Positions 14,726 through 22,555 of a stretch of 22,555 nucleotides of DNA are shown here, piece after piece (the first letter of the stretch is position 1; each line of letters opens with the position of its first letter). The notes under the pieces were generated by a model that was not told the origin of the DNA, did no database searches, and saw only the letters and a list, made by a program, of their open reading frames with translations. The stretch comes from an uncultured Mycoplasmatota bacterium (GTDB lineage: Bacteria > Bacillota_I > Bacilli_A > RF39 > UBA660), in assembly GCA_900551105.1 (NCBI GenBank), contig URUT01000017.1:1-22555 (forward strand), in the 5' to 3' direction. The position numbers and the translations under genes were made by a program.

Positions 14726-15655
14726 ATGACTATTGTTTTTAAAGTTAGTGATAATATAAAAAATGAGATGATTAAGTATTATAGTGATAAGAAAAGAAGT
14801 AAAACTCCACCTTATGCGATATTTCAAGCTGATGAGGCAGATACAATTATTACTTTGTATGAGTCAGGTAAAGCGATGTTTCAAGGAATGAGTGCAGATA
14901 TTGATGCTAATATGTGGAAGGATTTAGAGAGGTCTTGGAATCACAGAGATATTGATTTGGAGCTTTCTAAGAAGGAAGAAAAGAAAAAGGAAGAAAAAGA
15001 TACGAGGTTTGTAAATGCGGCGACGGTTGGTTCTGATGAGGTTGGTACTGGTGATTATTTTGGGCCAATTGTAGTTACAGCTTCTTACGTTAGTAGAGAT
15101 ATGATGAAACTTTTAACTGATTTAGGAGTTAGAGATTCTAAGAAACTTACGGATGATAAGATTTTAAAGATTGGCCCTACTTTAATTAAGGAAATACCAC
15201 ATGTTACTTATATTCTTAATAATGAAACTTATAATAAGTATGATCATAATATGAATAAGGTTAAAGCTATTTTACATAATAAAGTTCTTTGTGAGATTTT
15301 AAGTAAGCCAAATATTAGTTATGATTATATTGTTGTTGACCAGTTTTGTTATCCGAAGAATTATTTTGGTTATTTAAGTGGAGCTAAGGAAGTTTGTAAG
15401 CAGATTACTTTTACGACTAAGGCTGAAGATAAGTGTTTAAGTGTTGCGGCTTCTTCTATTATTAGTAGATATATTTTTCTTAAAGAGTTTGATAAGCTTG
15501 GCGAAAGTGTTAATACATTTCTTAAGAAAGGCGCTGGCAAAGAGGTTGATGAGATTGGAGCAATGATTGTAAGAAAATATGGTTTTGATAAGCTTAAAAG
15601 CATTGCTAAATTGAATTTTAAAAATACTGAAAAGATAAAGGAACTTTTAAAGTAA
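14726..15655 (+). CDS. rnhC: Ribonuclease HIII
   Basis: RNase HIII cleaves RNA in RNA-DNA hybrids. The 309 residues match the family (about 310). The N-terminal TBP-like substrate-binding domain (1-80) includes PPYAIFQA and AMFQG. A highly charged linker (KKEEKKKEEKD, 82-92) precedes the type 2 RNase H core with GSDEVGTGDYFGP (D104, E105), DSKKL and VVDQF (D205). The frame can be extended back to 14663, but ATG at 14726 has AGGTG upstream and gives the standard start MTIVFKVSDN. It is the only plus-strand gene and is adjacent to cvpA, as in Bacillus. TGG-TATTAT around 14698-14706 could be an extended -10. Confidence 0.95.
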   Translation: MTIVFKVSDNIKNEMIKYYSDKKRSKTPPYAIFQADEADTIITLYESGKAMFQGMSADIDANMWKDLERSWNHRDIDLELSKKEEKKKEEKDTRFVNAATVGSDEVGTGDYFGPIVVTASYVSRDMMKLLTDLGVRDSKKLTDDKILKIGPTLIKEIPHVTYILNNETYNKYDHNMNKVKAILHNKVLCEILSKPNISYDYIVVDQFCYPKNYFGYLSGAKEVCKQITFTTKAEDKCLSVAASSIISRYIFLKEFDKLGESVNTFLKKGAGKEVDEIGAMIVRKYGFDKLKSIAKLNFKNTEKIKELLK

Positions 15656-15690
15656 TTTCTTTCTAACATGAATAAATTAAGCAAAATAAT

Positions 15691-15714
15691 AGCGAGTAAT
15701 TAAACTCGCTTTTT
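15691..15714. terminator. Terminator between convergent rnhC and holA
   Basis: AGCGAG (15691-15696) and CTCGCT (15705-15710) pair around an 8-base loop, followed by five T on the plus strand. On the minus strand the holA stop falls at the hairpin and the trailing sequence ATTATTTTG is only partly T-rich, so it serves rnhC best and may act in both directions. Confidence 0.75.
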
Positions 15715-16609
15715 AGATGTGATTACTAATAAAGGTTTTAAGTAAACTATACTGAGGAATATTGACACTTTTAAATTTATAATCTAACTCAGCTAGTTCT
15801 AGTAGGATGTTTTCTAGTTCTTCTTTAGTATATTTAATGCTTTTTTCTTTGGCTAGTTTCATACGATATGGGTGAACTGCTAGAATTCTTGCTATTTCAT
15901 CTGGGGTTTTATTCATGGCTTTAGCAAAATAGATTAGACGGTAAGATGAAGCAAGAAGAGCTACAAATGGAATGCAGTCATTTTTTGAGGTTTCAAAGTC
16001 ATTAAGGAGTTTGGGAATAACCGCATAATTTTTATTGGTGATAGCATCAGCTAAAGCATAAGATTCATCACTTACTAGTTTAGCGCCGTACTCTTCTACT
16101 TCACTTTCAGTGATATCTTTAGTGATATTACTTATTTTATCTATTTCATTTAATACTAAATCATAGTTATTTAGGTTGTATTCAAAAAGCAAGTTTAAAG
16201 CACCATAAGAAATTTTGATATTTTGACTTTTGGCATAGTTATTTGCTTTTGTGTTTAGGTCATTTGGTTTAAGTTCGCTTATTTCAATAACATGGCCATT
16301 TTTATTTATTAGTTTATAGATTACGCTTCTTTTATCTATACTATCGGTAATTAAAATTAGTTTGGTTTTATCATTTGGGTGCTCTAGGTAGCTTTCTATT
16401 TTTTTGCTTTCGGCGCTAATTTTAAAATTTCTAACAATTACTATTTTGTCTTCGTCAAGTAGTGATATGTAGTTGCATTCTTCAATAACTTCATTAATGT
16501 TTGAGTCACTGTAATTAATTTTGGTAATATTAGTGGCGTTTTTGGTTATTTTATTTAGTTCATCGTTTAGTAGTCTTTCTGAGAAACTAGATATTAGATA
16601 GATATTCAT
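15713..16609 (-). CDS. holA: DNA polymerase III subunit delta
   Basis: HolA is the clamp-loader subunit that opens the beta sliding clamp. The 298 residues are slightly shorter than B. subtilis YqeN (about 340). Recognisable parts are the N-terminal YLISSFSERLLNDELNKI, KIVIVRNF in the sensor region, LILITDSIDKRSVIYKLI, a lid ELKPNDLN, then the helical collar with SYALADAITNKNY and HPYRMKLAKEKSIKYT. It starts 3 bases after the lepB stop with AAGGA upstream. Motifs are weak in this family, but the overall pattern is convincing. Confidence 0.88.
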   Translation of the reverse strand: MNIYLISSFSERLLNDELNKITKNATNITKINYSDSNINEVIEECNYISLLDEDKIVIVRNFKISAESKKIESYLEHPNDKTKLILITDSIDKRSVIYKLINKNGHVIEISELKPNDLNTKANNYAKSQNIKISYGALNLLFEYNLNNYDLVLNEIDKISNITKDITESEVEEYGAKLVSDESYALADAITNKNYAVIPKLLNDFETSKNDCIPFVALLASSYRLIYFAKAMNKTPDEIARILAVHPYRMKLAKEKSIKYTKEELENILLELAELDYKFKSVNIPQYSLLKTFISNHI

Positions 16610-16612
16610 AGG

Positions 16613-17134
16613 CTAGTCCTTTACGATACCAATTTTAGAAAATGGGTATAGAACAATATTGGTTTTGCCTAGGATTTGGTCTTTTTTGATTGGACCGATG
16701 ATTCTACTATCTTGAGATAAAATGCGGTTATCACCCATTACAAAGTATTCGTCATCTTTTAGTTTTACTTCATCAAAGTCAGCTGTTTCAGATAGAGAGT
16801 ATTTATCTTCTACTTCTTTTTCGTTAATGTATAATTTACCATCTATGTAGCTGACGCTTTCTCCAGGAAAAGCAATAATTCTTTTGATGATTGGTTTTTT
16901 ATCAGTTTTTACTACGACAATGTCAAAACGTTTTAGGCCGTGAACTTTATAACCTATTTTATTTAATATCATAATATCGCCATCTTCAAGGGTTGTAAAC
17001 ATACTTGGACCGTTTACTTTAATTGGAGTAGCGATAAATGTTCTAATAATAATTACCACTAAAATAATGATTAGATATGGAATATAGTCTGATATTACTT
17101 CTCTACTTGGGATTATTTTTTTTTCTTTTTTCAT
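16613..17134 (-). CDS. lepB: Signal peptidase I
   Basis: A membrane-bound serine protease that removes signal peptides from exported proteins. The 173 residues have one N-terminal membrane span (about 18-36), then box B GPSM with nucleophile Ser44, box D IIKRIIAFPGE with general base Lys84, and box E GDNRILSQDSR. This is the Gram-positive short, single-span type. It lies between the 356-residue unknown gene and holA, and has a promoter that is a near copy of that of its upstream neighbour. Confidence 0.95.
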   Translation of the reverse strand: MKKEKKIIPSREVISDYIPYLIIILVVIIIRTFIATPIKVNGPSMFTTLEDGDIMILNKIGYKVHGLKRFDIVVVKTDKKPIIKRIIAFPGESVSYIDGKLYINEKEVEDKYSLSETADFDEVKLKDDEYFVMGDNRILSQDSRIIGPIKKDQILGKTNIVLYPFSKIGIVKD

Positions 17135-17144
17135 CGTTAGTCAC

Positions 17145-17180
17145 CTAGTTAATTATATCAAAGAATATGGATTCTATAAA
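17145..17180 (-). promoter_or_regulatory. Promoter of lepB (copy 2 of a duplicated promoter)
   Basis: On the minus strand TTTATA (17180-17175) and TATAAT (17157-17152) are separated by 17 bases, with an extended -10 TGA. The segment begins TTTATAGAAT and ends TATAATTAACTAG, exactly as in the promoter at 18268-18303. Confidence 0.75.
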
Positions 17181-17186
17181 GGGGGA

Positions 17187-18257
17187 TTATAATGTTTTTA
17201 AACTATTTTCTTTTGACTTTGCTGCTGTGATACTTGTAATTGTGTCATTTAATAGTTCATTTTTACTGGTTAGTGGTCCGGTTATTTTTAGATTTAAGTA
17301 AGGATCAATATCGTAAGGATATGATGAAATAGTAAGGCCTTCACATTCACTTGTAAGTCTTAAGAAAGTTCTTAAAAATTTTTCGGTTAAATTGGTTTGA
17401 ATTTTTTCTTGCTCGTTATTTAGAGTTTCTTCAGCTTCAGCGTTTAAATTTTTGTATTTCACTTTTTTATCAATGGCAACTTTTTTGGCATTCCAGCGTT
17501 CTATTAAAATACTTGATATTTTAATTTTTGTAATTCCAAGAGTATTAATGAAAGCTAAGATGATACTGGCCGCTACGGTAAAACTTGCGGTGGTATCTTC
17601 TAGATGAGCTTCACTTTCATCTTTAAAGCCACTGTTAACTTTATATAATAATCTATTAATTTTTTTGGTGTATGGTGTTTTTTCTTGCTCACGATTTTGA
17701 ATAGCATAGATGTATAGAGTGTTGTCTGCTATGCCAAATTTTATTTCAGGAAAATAATATATTCCTTCATCACTATTTAGAGAACTTACTAATTTGTAGG
17801 GAGTTTCATTATACTCTTTATCTTTAACTATACCTACCTTTAAGTAACTATTAAATATTGGAATAAATGCGTTTATTTTATTTTTTGATAGGTCTGAATT
17901 TAAAAATTTGATTCTTCTTTCTAGAAAACTAATTGGGTCATCAAAATCATCAGTTGTGGCATTTGCGAATAGATATGCTAAAAGACTTTTTATTTTATCT
18001 GAACTTGTACCTTCAAATGCTGATAGGTCATAAAAGTTTAGAGCACTTTCTACGTAAGATAGAAGGAATGAGTCAAATTTTGTTTTTTCGTTAATATTTA
18101 GATTCGGTATTAATATTCCTTCTTTAGGAGCACTAGTGGTTACTTGTTTTCCGTCAACCCTAGTTGTGAATATAATGTTGTACATAAAAAAGGCTTCTAT
18201 GGTTCCTAGAGATGCTTCTTTAATAAAACTATTATAAAATATATCTAATATGTTCAT
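17187..18257 (-). CDS. Uncharacterised 356-residue protein
   Basis: I do not recognise this family. It has no signal peptide; the only hydrophobic stretch is FTVAASIILAFINTLGI (226-242), which looks more like a buried helix than a membrane span. The middle part is mixed alpha/beta (YYFPEIKFGIADNTLYIYAI, 167-186). The part after 250 is charged and helical, with a probable coiled coil (NLNAEAEETLNNEQEKIQTNL) before FLRTFLRLTSECEGLTI and DIDPYLNLKITGPL. The whole appears to be one globular cytoplasmic protein. A strong promoter and a terminator from dnaJ precede it, and lepB and holA follow. The sequence gives no functional clue. Confidence 0.75.
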   Translation of the reverse strand: MNILDIFYNSFIKEASLGTIEAFFMYNIIFTTRVDGKQVTTSAPKEGILIPNLNINEKTKFDSFLLSYVESALNFYDLSAFEGTSSDKIKSLLAYLFANATTDDFDDPISFLERRIKFLNSDLSKNKINAFIPIFNSYLKVGIVKDKEYNETPYKLVSSLNSDEGIYYFPEIKFGIADNTLYIYAIQNREQEKTPYTKKINRLLYKVNSGFKDESEAHLEDTTASFTVAASIILAFINTLGITKIKISSILIERWNAKKVAIDKKVKYKNLNAEAEETLNNEQEKIQTNLTEKFLRTFLRLTSECEGLTISSYPYDIDPYLNLKITGPLTSKNELLNDTITSITAAKSKENSLKTL

Positions 18258-18267
18258 GTTTTTTCCT

Positions 18268-18303
18268 CTAGTTAATTATAACAAAATAAAAAAATTCTAT
18301 AAA
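18268..18303 (-). promoter_or_regulatory. Promoter of the 356-residue gene (copy 1 of a duplicated promoter)
   Basis: On the minus strand TTTATA (18303-18298) and TATAAT (18280-18275) are separated by 17 bases, with an extended -10 TGT. The -35 lies inside the dnaJ terminator hairpin. It shares both ends with 17145-17180. Confidence 0.7.
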
Positions 18304-18315
18304 GTGTTTATAGAA
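18288..18315 (-). terminator. Hairpin terminator after dnaJ
   Basis: On the minus strand TTCTATAAA (18315-18307) and TTTATAGAA (18303-18295) form a 9-bp stem around a 3-base loop, followed by seven T. The dnaJ stop codon is within the stem. Confidence 0.87.
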
Positions 18316-19438
18316 ATTTTTTCATTTTTTTAAAGGCTTCGTTGTTATCTAGAGTAGTTTCTGATAGTTCATTAAATAAATTCTTTTGGTTTTTATCTAA
18401 CTTCGTAGGAATGATAATGTTAGTTATAACAAACATATCTCCTTGTTTACCTATTTTTTCATCATCTACTCCAGCACCTTTAACTTTGATTTTTTCGTTA
18501 TTTTGAGTTCCAGCTGGAATGTCTATGGTTATTTTACCATTAATTGATGGTATTTCTTTTTCACATCCTAAAACTGCTTCTGTTATTGTAAGAGGACAAA
18601 TTAGATAAATATCTTTGCCATCTCTTTTAAATAGTTCGTGTTCTTTAACAGAGAATTCTATATAAATATCGCCGTTTGGTCCACCGTTAATACCACTTGA
18701 GGCTTTACCGGTCATACGCATTTGATCGCCAGTGTCGACGCCTCTTGGAACGCGCATGGTTATGGTTTTTTCACGGCGAATTACGCCTTTGCCTTTACAT
18801 TCAGAGCAGTTATTATCAAATGTTTCACCGCTTCCATGACAAGAAGGACAAACAGTTTCGGTTTGAATTACACCAAATAGGGATCTTTGTGATGATATCA
18901 CTCTTCCCTTTCCGTTACATTTTGGGCAGGTGTGAGATCCTATACCACCTTTCCCTTGGCAAGAAGTGCACTGCTCGTTAACCATTATTTTAAAGGTTTT
19001 TTCACAGCCAAATACGGCTTCTTCAAATGTTAGGGTTAGTTTTACTAGAGCATCATCGCCTTTTACGGCTGTTTTTCTTGCTCCACTGCTTCTTCTACTA
19101 CGACCACCACCCATTAGGTTTTCAAATATATCGCTTAGGTCTATATCGCCAAAATCAAAGCCTGAAAAGCCACCAAACCCACCTTGGAAGTCTCCAAAAC
19201 CACCACCGCCAGTACCATCAAAAGCACTACTGCCAAATCTATCATATTGGCTTCTTTTTGCTGGATCACTTAGAACAGAATAAGCCTCGCCAATTTCTTT
19301 AAATTTTTCTGCGGCATCTTCGGTTTTGTTAACATCTGGATGGTATTTTTTTGCTAATTTACGAAATGCACTTTTAATTTCAGCATCAGTGGCAGTTTTA
19401 GGAACGCCTAATACTTCATAATAATCTTTTTTTGCCAT
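18308..19438 (-). CDS. dnaJ: Chaperone DnaJ (Hsp40)
   Basis: DnaJ delivers unfolded clients to DnaK and stimulates its ATPase. The 376 residues are normal. The J-domain has HPD at 33-35. A glycine/phenylalanine-rich region (about 70-95, FGDFQGGFGGFSGFDFGD) follows, then the zinc domain with four C-x2-C-x-G-x-G motifs (CTSCQGKG, CPKCNGKG, CPSCHGSG, CSECKGKG), and the C-terminal client-binding domains. The start codon overlaps the pepF stop by one base (TAATG), so translation is coupled. It is separated from dnaK by pepF, unlike the usual dnaK-dnaJ order. Confidence 0.97.
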   Translation of the reverse strand: MAKKDYYEVLGVPKTATDAEIKSAFRKLAKKYHPDVNKTEDAAEKFKEIGEAYSVLSDPAKRSQYDRFGSSAFDGTGGGGFGDFQGGFGGFSGFDFGDIDLSDIFENLMGGGRSRRSSGARKTAVKGDDALVKLTLTFEEAVFGCEKTFKIMVNEQCTSCQGKGGIGSHTCPKCNGKGRVISSQRSLFGVIQTETVCPSCHGSGETFDNNCSECKGKGVIRREKTITMRVPRGVDTGDQMRMTGKASSGINGGPNGDIYIEFSVKEHELFKRDGKDIYLICPLTITEAVLGCEKEIPSINGKITIDIPAGTQNNEKIKVKGAGVDDEKIGKQGDMFVITNIIIPTKLDKNQKNLFNELSETTLDNNEAFKKMKKFL

Positions 19439-21225
19439 TAACTATCACTTTCCTCATTAAATTCATCTATTAGGTCACTAAAGAATGATATTGCATTATC
19501 GTAAACATCTTCTTTAGTCATATCAATACCAATATTTTTTAGTAGTTCTACTGGGTAATTGGTGTCACCACTTTTTAAGAATTTGATATATTTTTGTTGC
19601 ATATCATCTTCGTTTTTAATAATTTTTGTTGCAACGGTAATTGCTGCTACTACGCCAGTAGCGTATTTATATAGGTAAAATGGATAAAAATAGTGTTCTC
19701 TTCTAATCCATGAGTAAGAACTTAACTCATCTAGTTCTACTTCTTTGCCATAGTATTTTTCTTTAATTTCTTTAATTGTATTGGTTAGAAATTCTTCACC
19801 GATGATTTCATTTTTGTCTAACATCTCATACGCTTTGTTTTCTAGTTCACCTTCTAAGCAAGCATCAAATAAGTTGTTTTGAATTAGTTCAATCATATTG
19901 TAAATCGCTATTAATTTTAATTTTTTGTTACGGCTATTTTCTTTGATAAAATAAGATAGGATTAATTCATTAGTTAGTGATGCTACTTCGGCTACAAAGA
20001 TGTCATTATCATAGTTATGTTTGTCATTATTTTTTTGACTTAGATAATAATGAACTGCATGTCCTAGTTCATGAGCAATGGTACTAACATCAGTGAATTT
20101 GCCAAAAAAGTTTAGAAGGATAACTGGATGAGCATTGTAACAAGATGTGCAATAGCCCCCACTTGATTTGCCTTTGTATGAACAGTAATCAATCCAGTTT
20201 TCATTAAAAGCTTTACTAATAATGTCGGCGTATTCTTTTCCATAAATTTTTGTGCTTTCAGTTACTAGATACTGAGCATCTTCTACGGAGAAGCTCATCT
20301 CGTCAGTTAGAATTTGTGCAGATAAATCGTAACTTGCTAATTTTTCTAAGCCTAGGCTAGTTTTAATTAGTCGTAAGTATTTTTGATAGACGTTTAATCT
20401 TTTATGAACGACGTTATAGAGACTAGTTACTACATCTTTTGGGATATTAGATGAGTCTAATTCAGCTTCTAGGGATGAATTAAATTTACGAATATTTGCC
20501 ATAGTACTTTCGTTTTTCATGCTACTTATTAAGTTTTCTGCAAAAATAGTTTTGAATTTTTGGTTAGTAGTAGTTAGCATCTCGTAAGCTTTTTTTCTAG
20601 TATTACGGTCTTTGCTTTGCATGATAATGCGATAAGAACTATTAGTTATTTTGGTAGTCGTACCATTATCATTAATTGTCCCGTAGTCTAATACTGAGTT
20701 TAGCAAAGTGTTATTCACGTTTCTAAAGGCACTATTGGTACTAGTTAGTTTAGTAATTAGTTCTTCTTCAGTAGCTGATAGAGTATGCTCTTTAGTTCTT
20801 AGCATGTTTTCAATGTAGAAACGATATTTGCTAAGTTTTTGCGTGTTTAACATTTTTTTGATTTTGGAAGTTTCGGTTTTGATTATTTCTGGCTCAATAA
20901 AACTAGAAAGGGATATAAAGTCAGTATAGGTTTTGTGAATCTTGCTTAGCATTAGAGCATTTTCGCTGTTTTCTAAATCTTCGTCATGTTTTAAATTAGC
21001 ATAAACGTATAATTTTGCTAACCTTGCATCATAGGCAAAGTATTCTTCTAGAGTTTGATATAACATATTTGCTGATTTTGTTACTTTGTTTTTGTATTCT
21101 TTAATTTTTGAGTACTCAGTTTTAATTTTTAAGTAATCTTTTTCCCAATCTTTTGCTGTTTTATAATAGCTTGTTAAGTCCCATTTATAGTCTTTTTCTA
21201 CTTCGTTACGATTATTATATTCCAC
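19438..21225 (-). CDS. pepF: Oligoendopeptidase F (M3B metallopeptidase)
   Basis: PepF is a cytoplasmic zinc peptidase that cleaves short peptides. The 595-residue length is typical. The N-terminal part (YKWDLTSYYKTAKDWE) and central lobe match the family, and the HELGHAVHY zinc site has His385, Glu386 and His389 with the third ligand Glu413 in FVAEVASLTNE. The frame can be read from TTG at 21237, but GTG at 21225 has GGAGG upstream and is the more likely start. It is inserted between dnaK and dnaJ, overlapping dnaJ by one base. Confidence 0.94.
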   Translation of the reverse strand: MEYNNRNEVEKDYKWDLTSYYKTAKDWEKDYLKIKTEYSKIKEYKNKVTKSANMLYQTLEEYFAYDARLAKLYVYANLKHDEDLENSENALMLSKIHKTYTDFISLSSFIEPEIIKTETSKIKKMLNTQKLSKYRFYIENMLRTKEHTLSATEEELITKLTSTNSAFRNVNNTLLNSVLDYGTINDNGTTTKITNSSYRIIMQSKDRNTRKKAYEMLTTTNQKFKTIFAENLISSMKNESTMANIRKFNSSLEAELDSSNIPKDVVTSLYNVVHKRLNVYQKYLRLIKTSLGLEKLASYDLSAQILTDEMSFSVEDAQYLVTESTKIYGKEYADIISKAFNENWIDYCSYKGKSSGGYCTSCYNAHPVILLNFFGKFTDVSTIAHELGHAVHYYLSQKNNDKHNYDNDIFVAEVASLTNELILSYFIKENSRNKKLKLIAIYNMIELIQNNLFDACLEGELENKAYEMLDKNEIIGEEFLTNTIKEIKEKYYGKEVELDELSSYSWIRREHYFYPFYLYKYATGVVAAITVATKIIKNEDDMQQKYIKFLKSGDTNYPVELLKNIGIDMTKEDVYDNAISFFSDLIDEFNEESDS

Positions 21226-21240
21226 TTTTACCTCCAAGAA

Positions 21241-21266
21241 AAGTTCTAGATACTTTCTAGAACCTT
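21241..21266 (-). terminator. Hairpin between dnaK and pepF, possible attenuator
   Basis: On the minus strand GTTCTAGA and TCTAGAAC form an 8-bp perfect stem, extended by about three weaker pairs, around the loop AAGTA. Only TTTTC follows, and the pepF ribosome-binding site lies directly downstream. It is therefore more likely a partial terminator or mRNA-end stabiliser than a full stop. Confidence 0.5.
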
Positions 21267-22555
21267 TTAGTCTTTATTTACAAATTCAGCTTCTTCTGGG
21301 CCGTTATTTGTATTGTTTTCATTATTATTTTGGTTTGCTTTAGCAGCTTCTTCATAAACTTTTGCACTTAAGCTCATAGCTTTTTCATTTAAAGCTTTAG
21401 TTTTGTTTTTAATGTCTTCAATGTCTTTGCCTTCAAGGGATTTCTTTAGGTCTTCAATTAGCTTTTCAGTTTCTTTTTTATCATCGTCAGTTAGTTTGTC
21501 GCCTAAATCTTTGATGGCTTTTTCGGTTGCAAAAATTGTTTGATCAGCTTCATTTCTTGTATCAGCTTCTTCTTTTCTTTTTTCATCAGCTGCTTTATTT
21601 GCTTCGGCTTCTTTAACCATTTTATCAATTTCTTCATCAGTTAAGTTATTGTTTGATGTGATGGTAATTGATTGTTCTTTACCAGTTCCTAGGTCTTTAG
21701 CTTTAACGTTTACGATTCCGTTTGCATCAATATCAAATGTTACTTCAATTTGAGGTACACCTCTTGGTGCTGGTGGAATGTTATTTAATTGGAAACGGCC
21801 AAGAGTTTTATTATCTGGTGCCATTTTTCTTTCACCTTGTAATACATGAATGTCAACAGCTGGTTGGTTATCAGCAGCAGTTGAGAATACTTGACTCTTA
21901 CTTGTTGGAATTGTTGTATTTCTTGGAATTAGAACAGTCATGACATCACCTAGAGTTTCAATTCCTAATGATAGAGGTGTAACATCTAATAGTACTAGGT
22001 CATCTACTTCACCAGTAAGTACGCCACCTTGAATTGCAGCACCCATAGCAACTACTTCATCTGGGTTAACACTCTTATTTGGTTCTTTTCCTAATTCTTT
22101 TTTAACTAATTCTTGAATGTAAGGAATTCTTGTTGAACCCCCTACTAATAGTACTTCATCTATATCTTTAGCTGTTAATTTAGCATCGCTTAATGCTTTA
22201 TGTACTGGTTCTAGTGTACTATCAAATAAATCACGACATAAGTCTTCAAATTTAGCTTTTGTTAAATTCATATCTAAGTGTACTGGACCGTCTGCTGTTT
22301 GACTAATAAATGGTAAGTTAATGTTAGTTGTACTCATACCACTTAAATCTTTTTTAGCTTTTTCGGCAGCATCTTTAATTCTTTGCATTGCCATTTTATC
22401 GTTTGATAAGTCTATTCCATGCTCTTTTTTAAATTCTGCTACAATGTAATCCATAACAGTTTTATCAAAGTCATCACCACCTAAATGGTTATTTCCTGAT
22501 GTTGATTTAACTTCAAATACACCATCACCTAATTCTAGGATAGATACATCAAATG
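21267..22555 (-). CDS. dnaK: Chaperone DnaK (Hsp70), C-terminal part only (cut by right edge)
   Basis: The frame runs in from the right edge and contains about the last 429 residues of DnaK. It covers part of the ATPase domain (NHLGGDDFDKTVMDY, VLLVGGSTRIPYIQELVKKE, NPDEVVAMGAAIQGGVL), the linker DLVLLDVTPLSLGIET, the substrate-binding domain (FQLNNIPPAPRGVPQIEVTFDID) and the helical lid with a low-complexity tail (NQNNNENNTNNGPEEAEFVNKD). The ATG at 22454 is internal; the true start lies beyond the window. It heads the dnaK-pepF-dnaJ transcript seen here. Confidence 0.97.
   Translation of the reverse strand, partial: FDVSILELGDGVFEVKSTSGNNHLGGDDFDKTVMDYIVAEFKKEHGIDLSNDKMAMQRIKDAAEKAKKDLSGMSTTNINLPFISQTADGPVHLDMNLTKAKFEDLCRDLFDSTLEPVHKALSDAKLTAKDIDEVLLVGGSTRIPYIQELVKKELGKEPNKSVNPDEVVAMGAAIQGGVLTGEVDDLVLLDVTPLSLGIETLGDVMTVLIPRNTTIPTSKSQVFSTAADNQPAVDIHVLQGERKMAPDNKTLGRFQLNNIPPAPRGVPQIEVTFDIDANGIVNVKAKDLGTGKEQSITITSNNNLTDEEIDKMVKEAEANKAADEKRKEEADTRNEADQTIFATEKAIKDLGDKLTDDDKKETEKLIEDLKKSLEGKDIEDIKNKTKALNEKAMSLSAKVYEEAAKANQNNNENNTNNGPEEAEFVNKD

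Noticed and set aside
1..22555. Mycoplasma-type genetic code (TGA as tryptophan)
   Set aside because: TGA ends the VanZ-like, cvpA and 361-residue genes at their natural ends, and tryptophan is encoded by TGG in the catalytic WCGPC of thioredoxin and elsewhere.
1..22555. tRNA, rRNA, CRISPR, insertion sequence or prophage
   Set aside because: No cloverleaf, direct-repeat array, transposase motif or phage structural gene was seen. The ADP-ribosyltransferase is the only gene with a possible mobile origin, and it has no flanking repeats.

Overview
The window is a densely coded, AT-rich stretch of a low-GC Gram-positive (Bacillota, class Bacilli-like) chromosome. All but one of the genes lie on the minus strand. 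The gene order is a rearranged version of the Bacillus lepA/dnaK/dnaJ/rpsU/yqeY/yqfC/yqfD/ybeY/cdd/era/yqzL/recO neighbourhood, with pieces of the rnhC/cvpA and holA regions added. TGA ends at least three genes (the VanZ-family gene, the cvpA gene and the 361-residue gene between era and yqzL), so the standard bacterial code is used, not the Mycoplasma code. The small-genome flavour, the short alanyl-tRNA synthetase and the mix of sporulation relics suggest an uncultured gut lineage near RF39 or the Erysipelotrichia. That placement is an inference from memory.

Layout, read in the direction of transcription (right to left). (1) Chaperone block: 3' part of dnaK (cut by the right edge), a weak hairpin, the oligoendopeptidase gene pepF, then dnaJ overlapping pepF by one base. 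(2) A 356-residue protein of unknown function, signal peptidase I, and the DNA polymerase III delta subunit. The first two of these have near-copy promoters. (3) The only plus-strand gene, rnhC (RNase HIII), converges on holA across a hairpin terminator and is divergent from cvpA-thioredoxin. (4) A 616-residue sigma factor: a SigE/SigK-like core followed by three repeats of about 66 residues plus a fourth helical module. (5) rpsU-yqeY with a near-consensus promoter, then a small membrane-anchored protein with its own terminator. (6) An overlapping series yqfC-yqfD-vanZ-like-ybeY-cdd-cdd paralogue-era-unknown gene-yqzL-recO-ADP-ribosyltransferase gene, ending at a strong terminator. (7) alaS (a compact form) and lepA, then the start of an unknown gene cut by the left edge.

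Most genes are housekeeping: translation and ribosome maturation (lepA, alaS, era, ybeY, rpsU, yqeY), protein folding and turnover (dnaK, dnaJ, pepF, lepB), and DNA maintenance (recO, rnhC, holA). The accessory signals of most interest are the sigma factor with tandem region-4-like repeats, an intracellular Q-x-E type mono-ADP-ribosyltransferase co-transcribed with recO, a tandem cytidine deaminase pair in which the second copy has lost all three zinc ligands but kept the catalytic glutamate, the short alanyl-tRNA synthetase, and a duplicated 36-bp promoter. No RNA gene, insertion sequence, CRISPR array or phage module was seen. No gene-free stretch exceeds about 100 bases.
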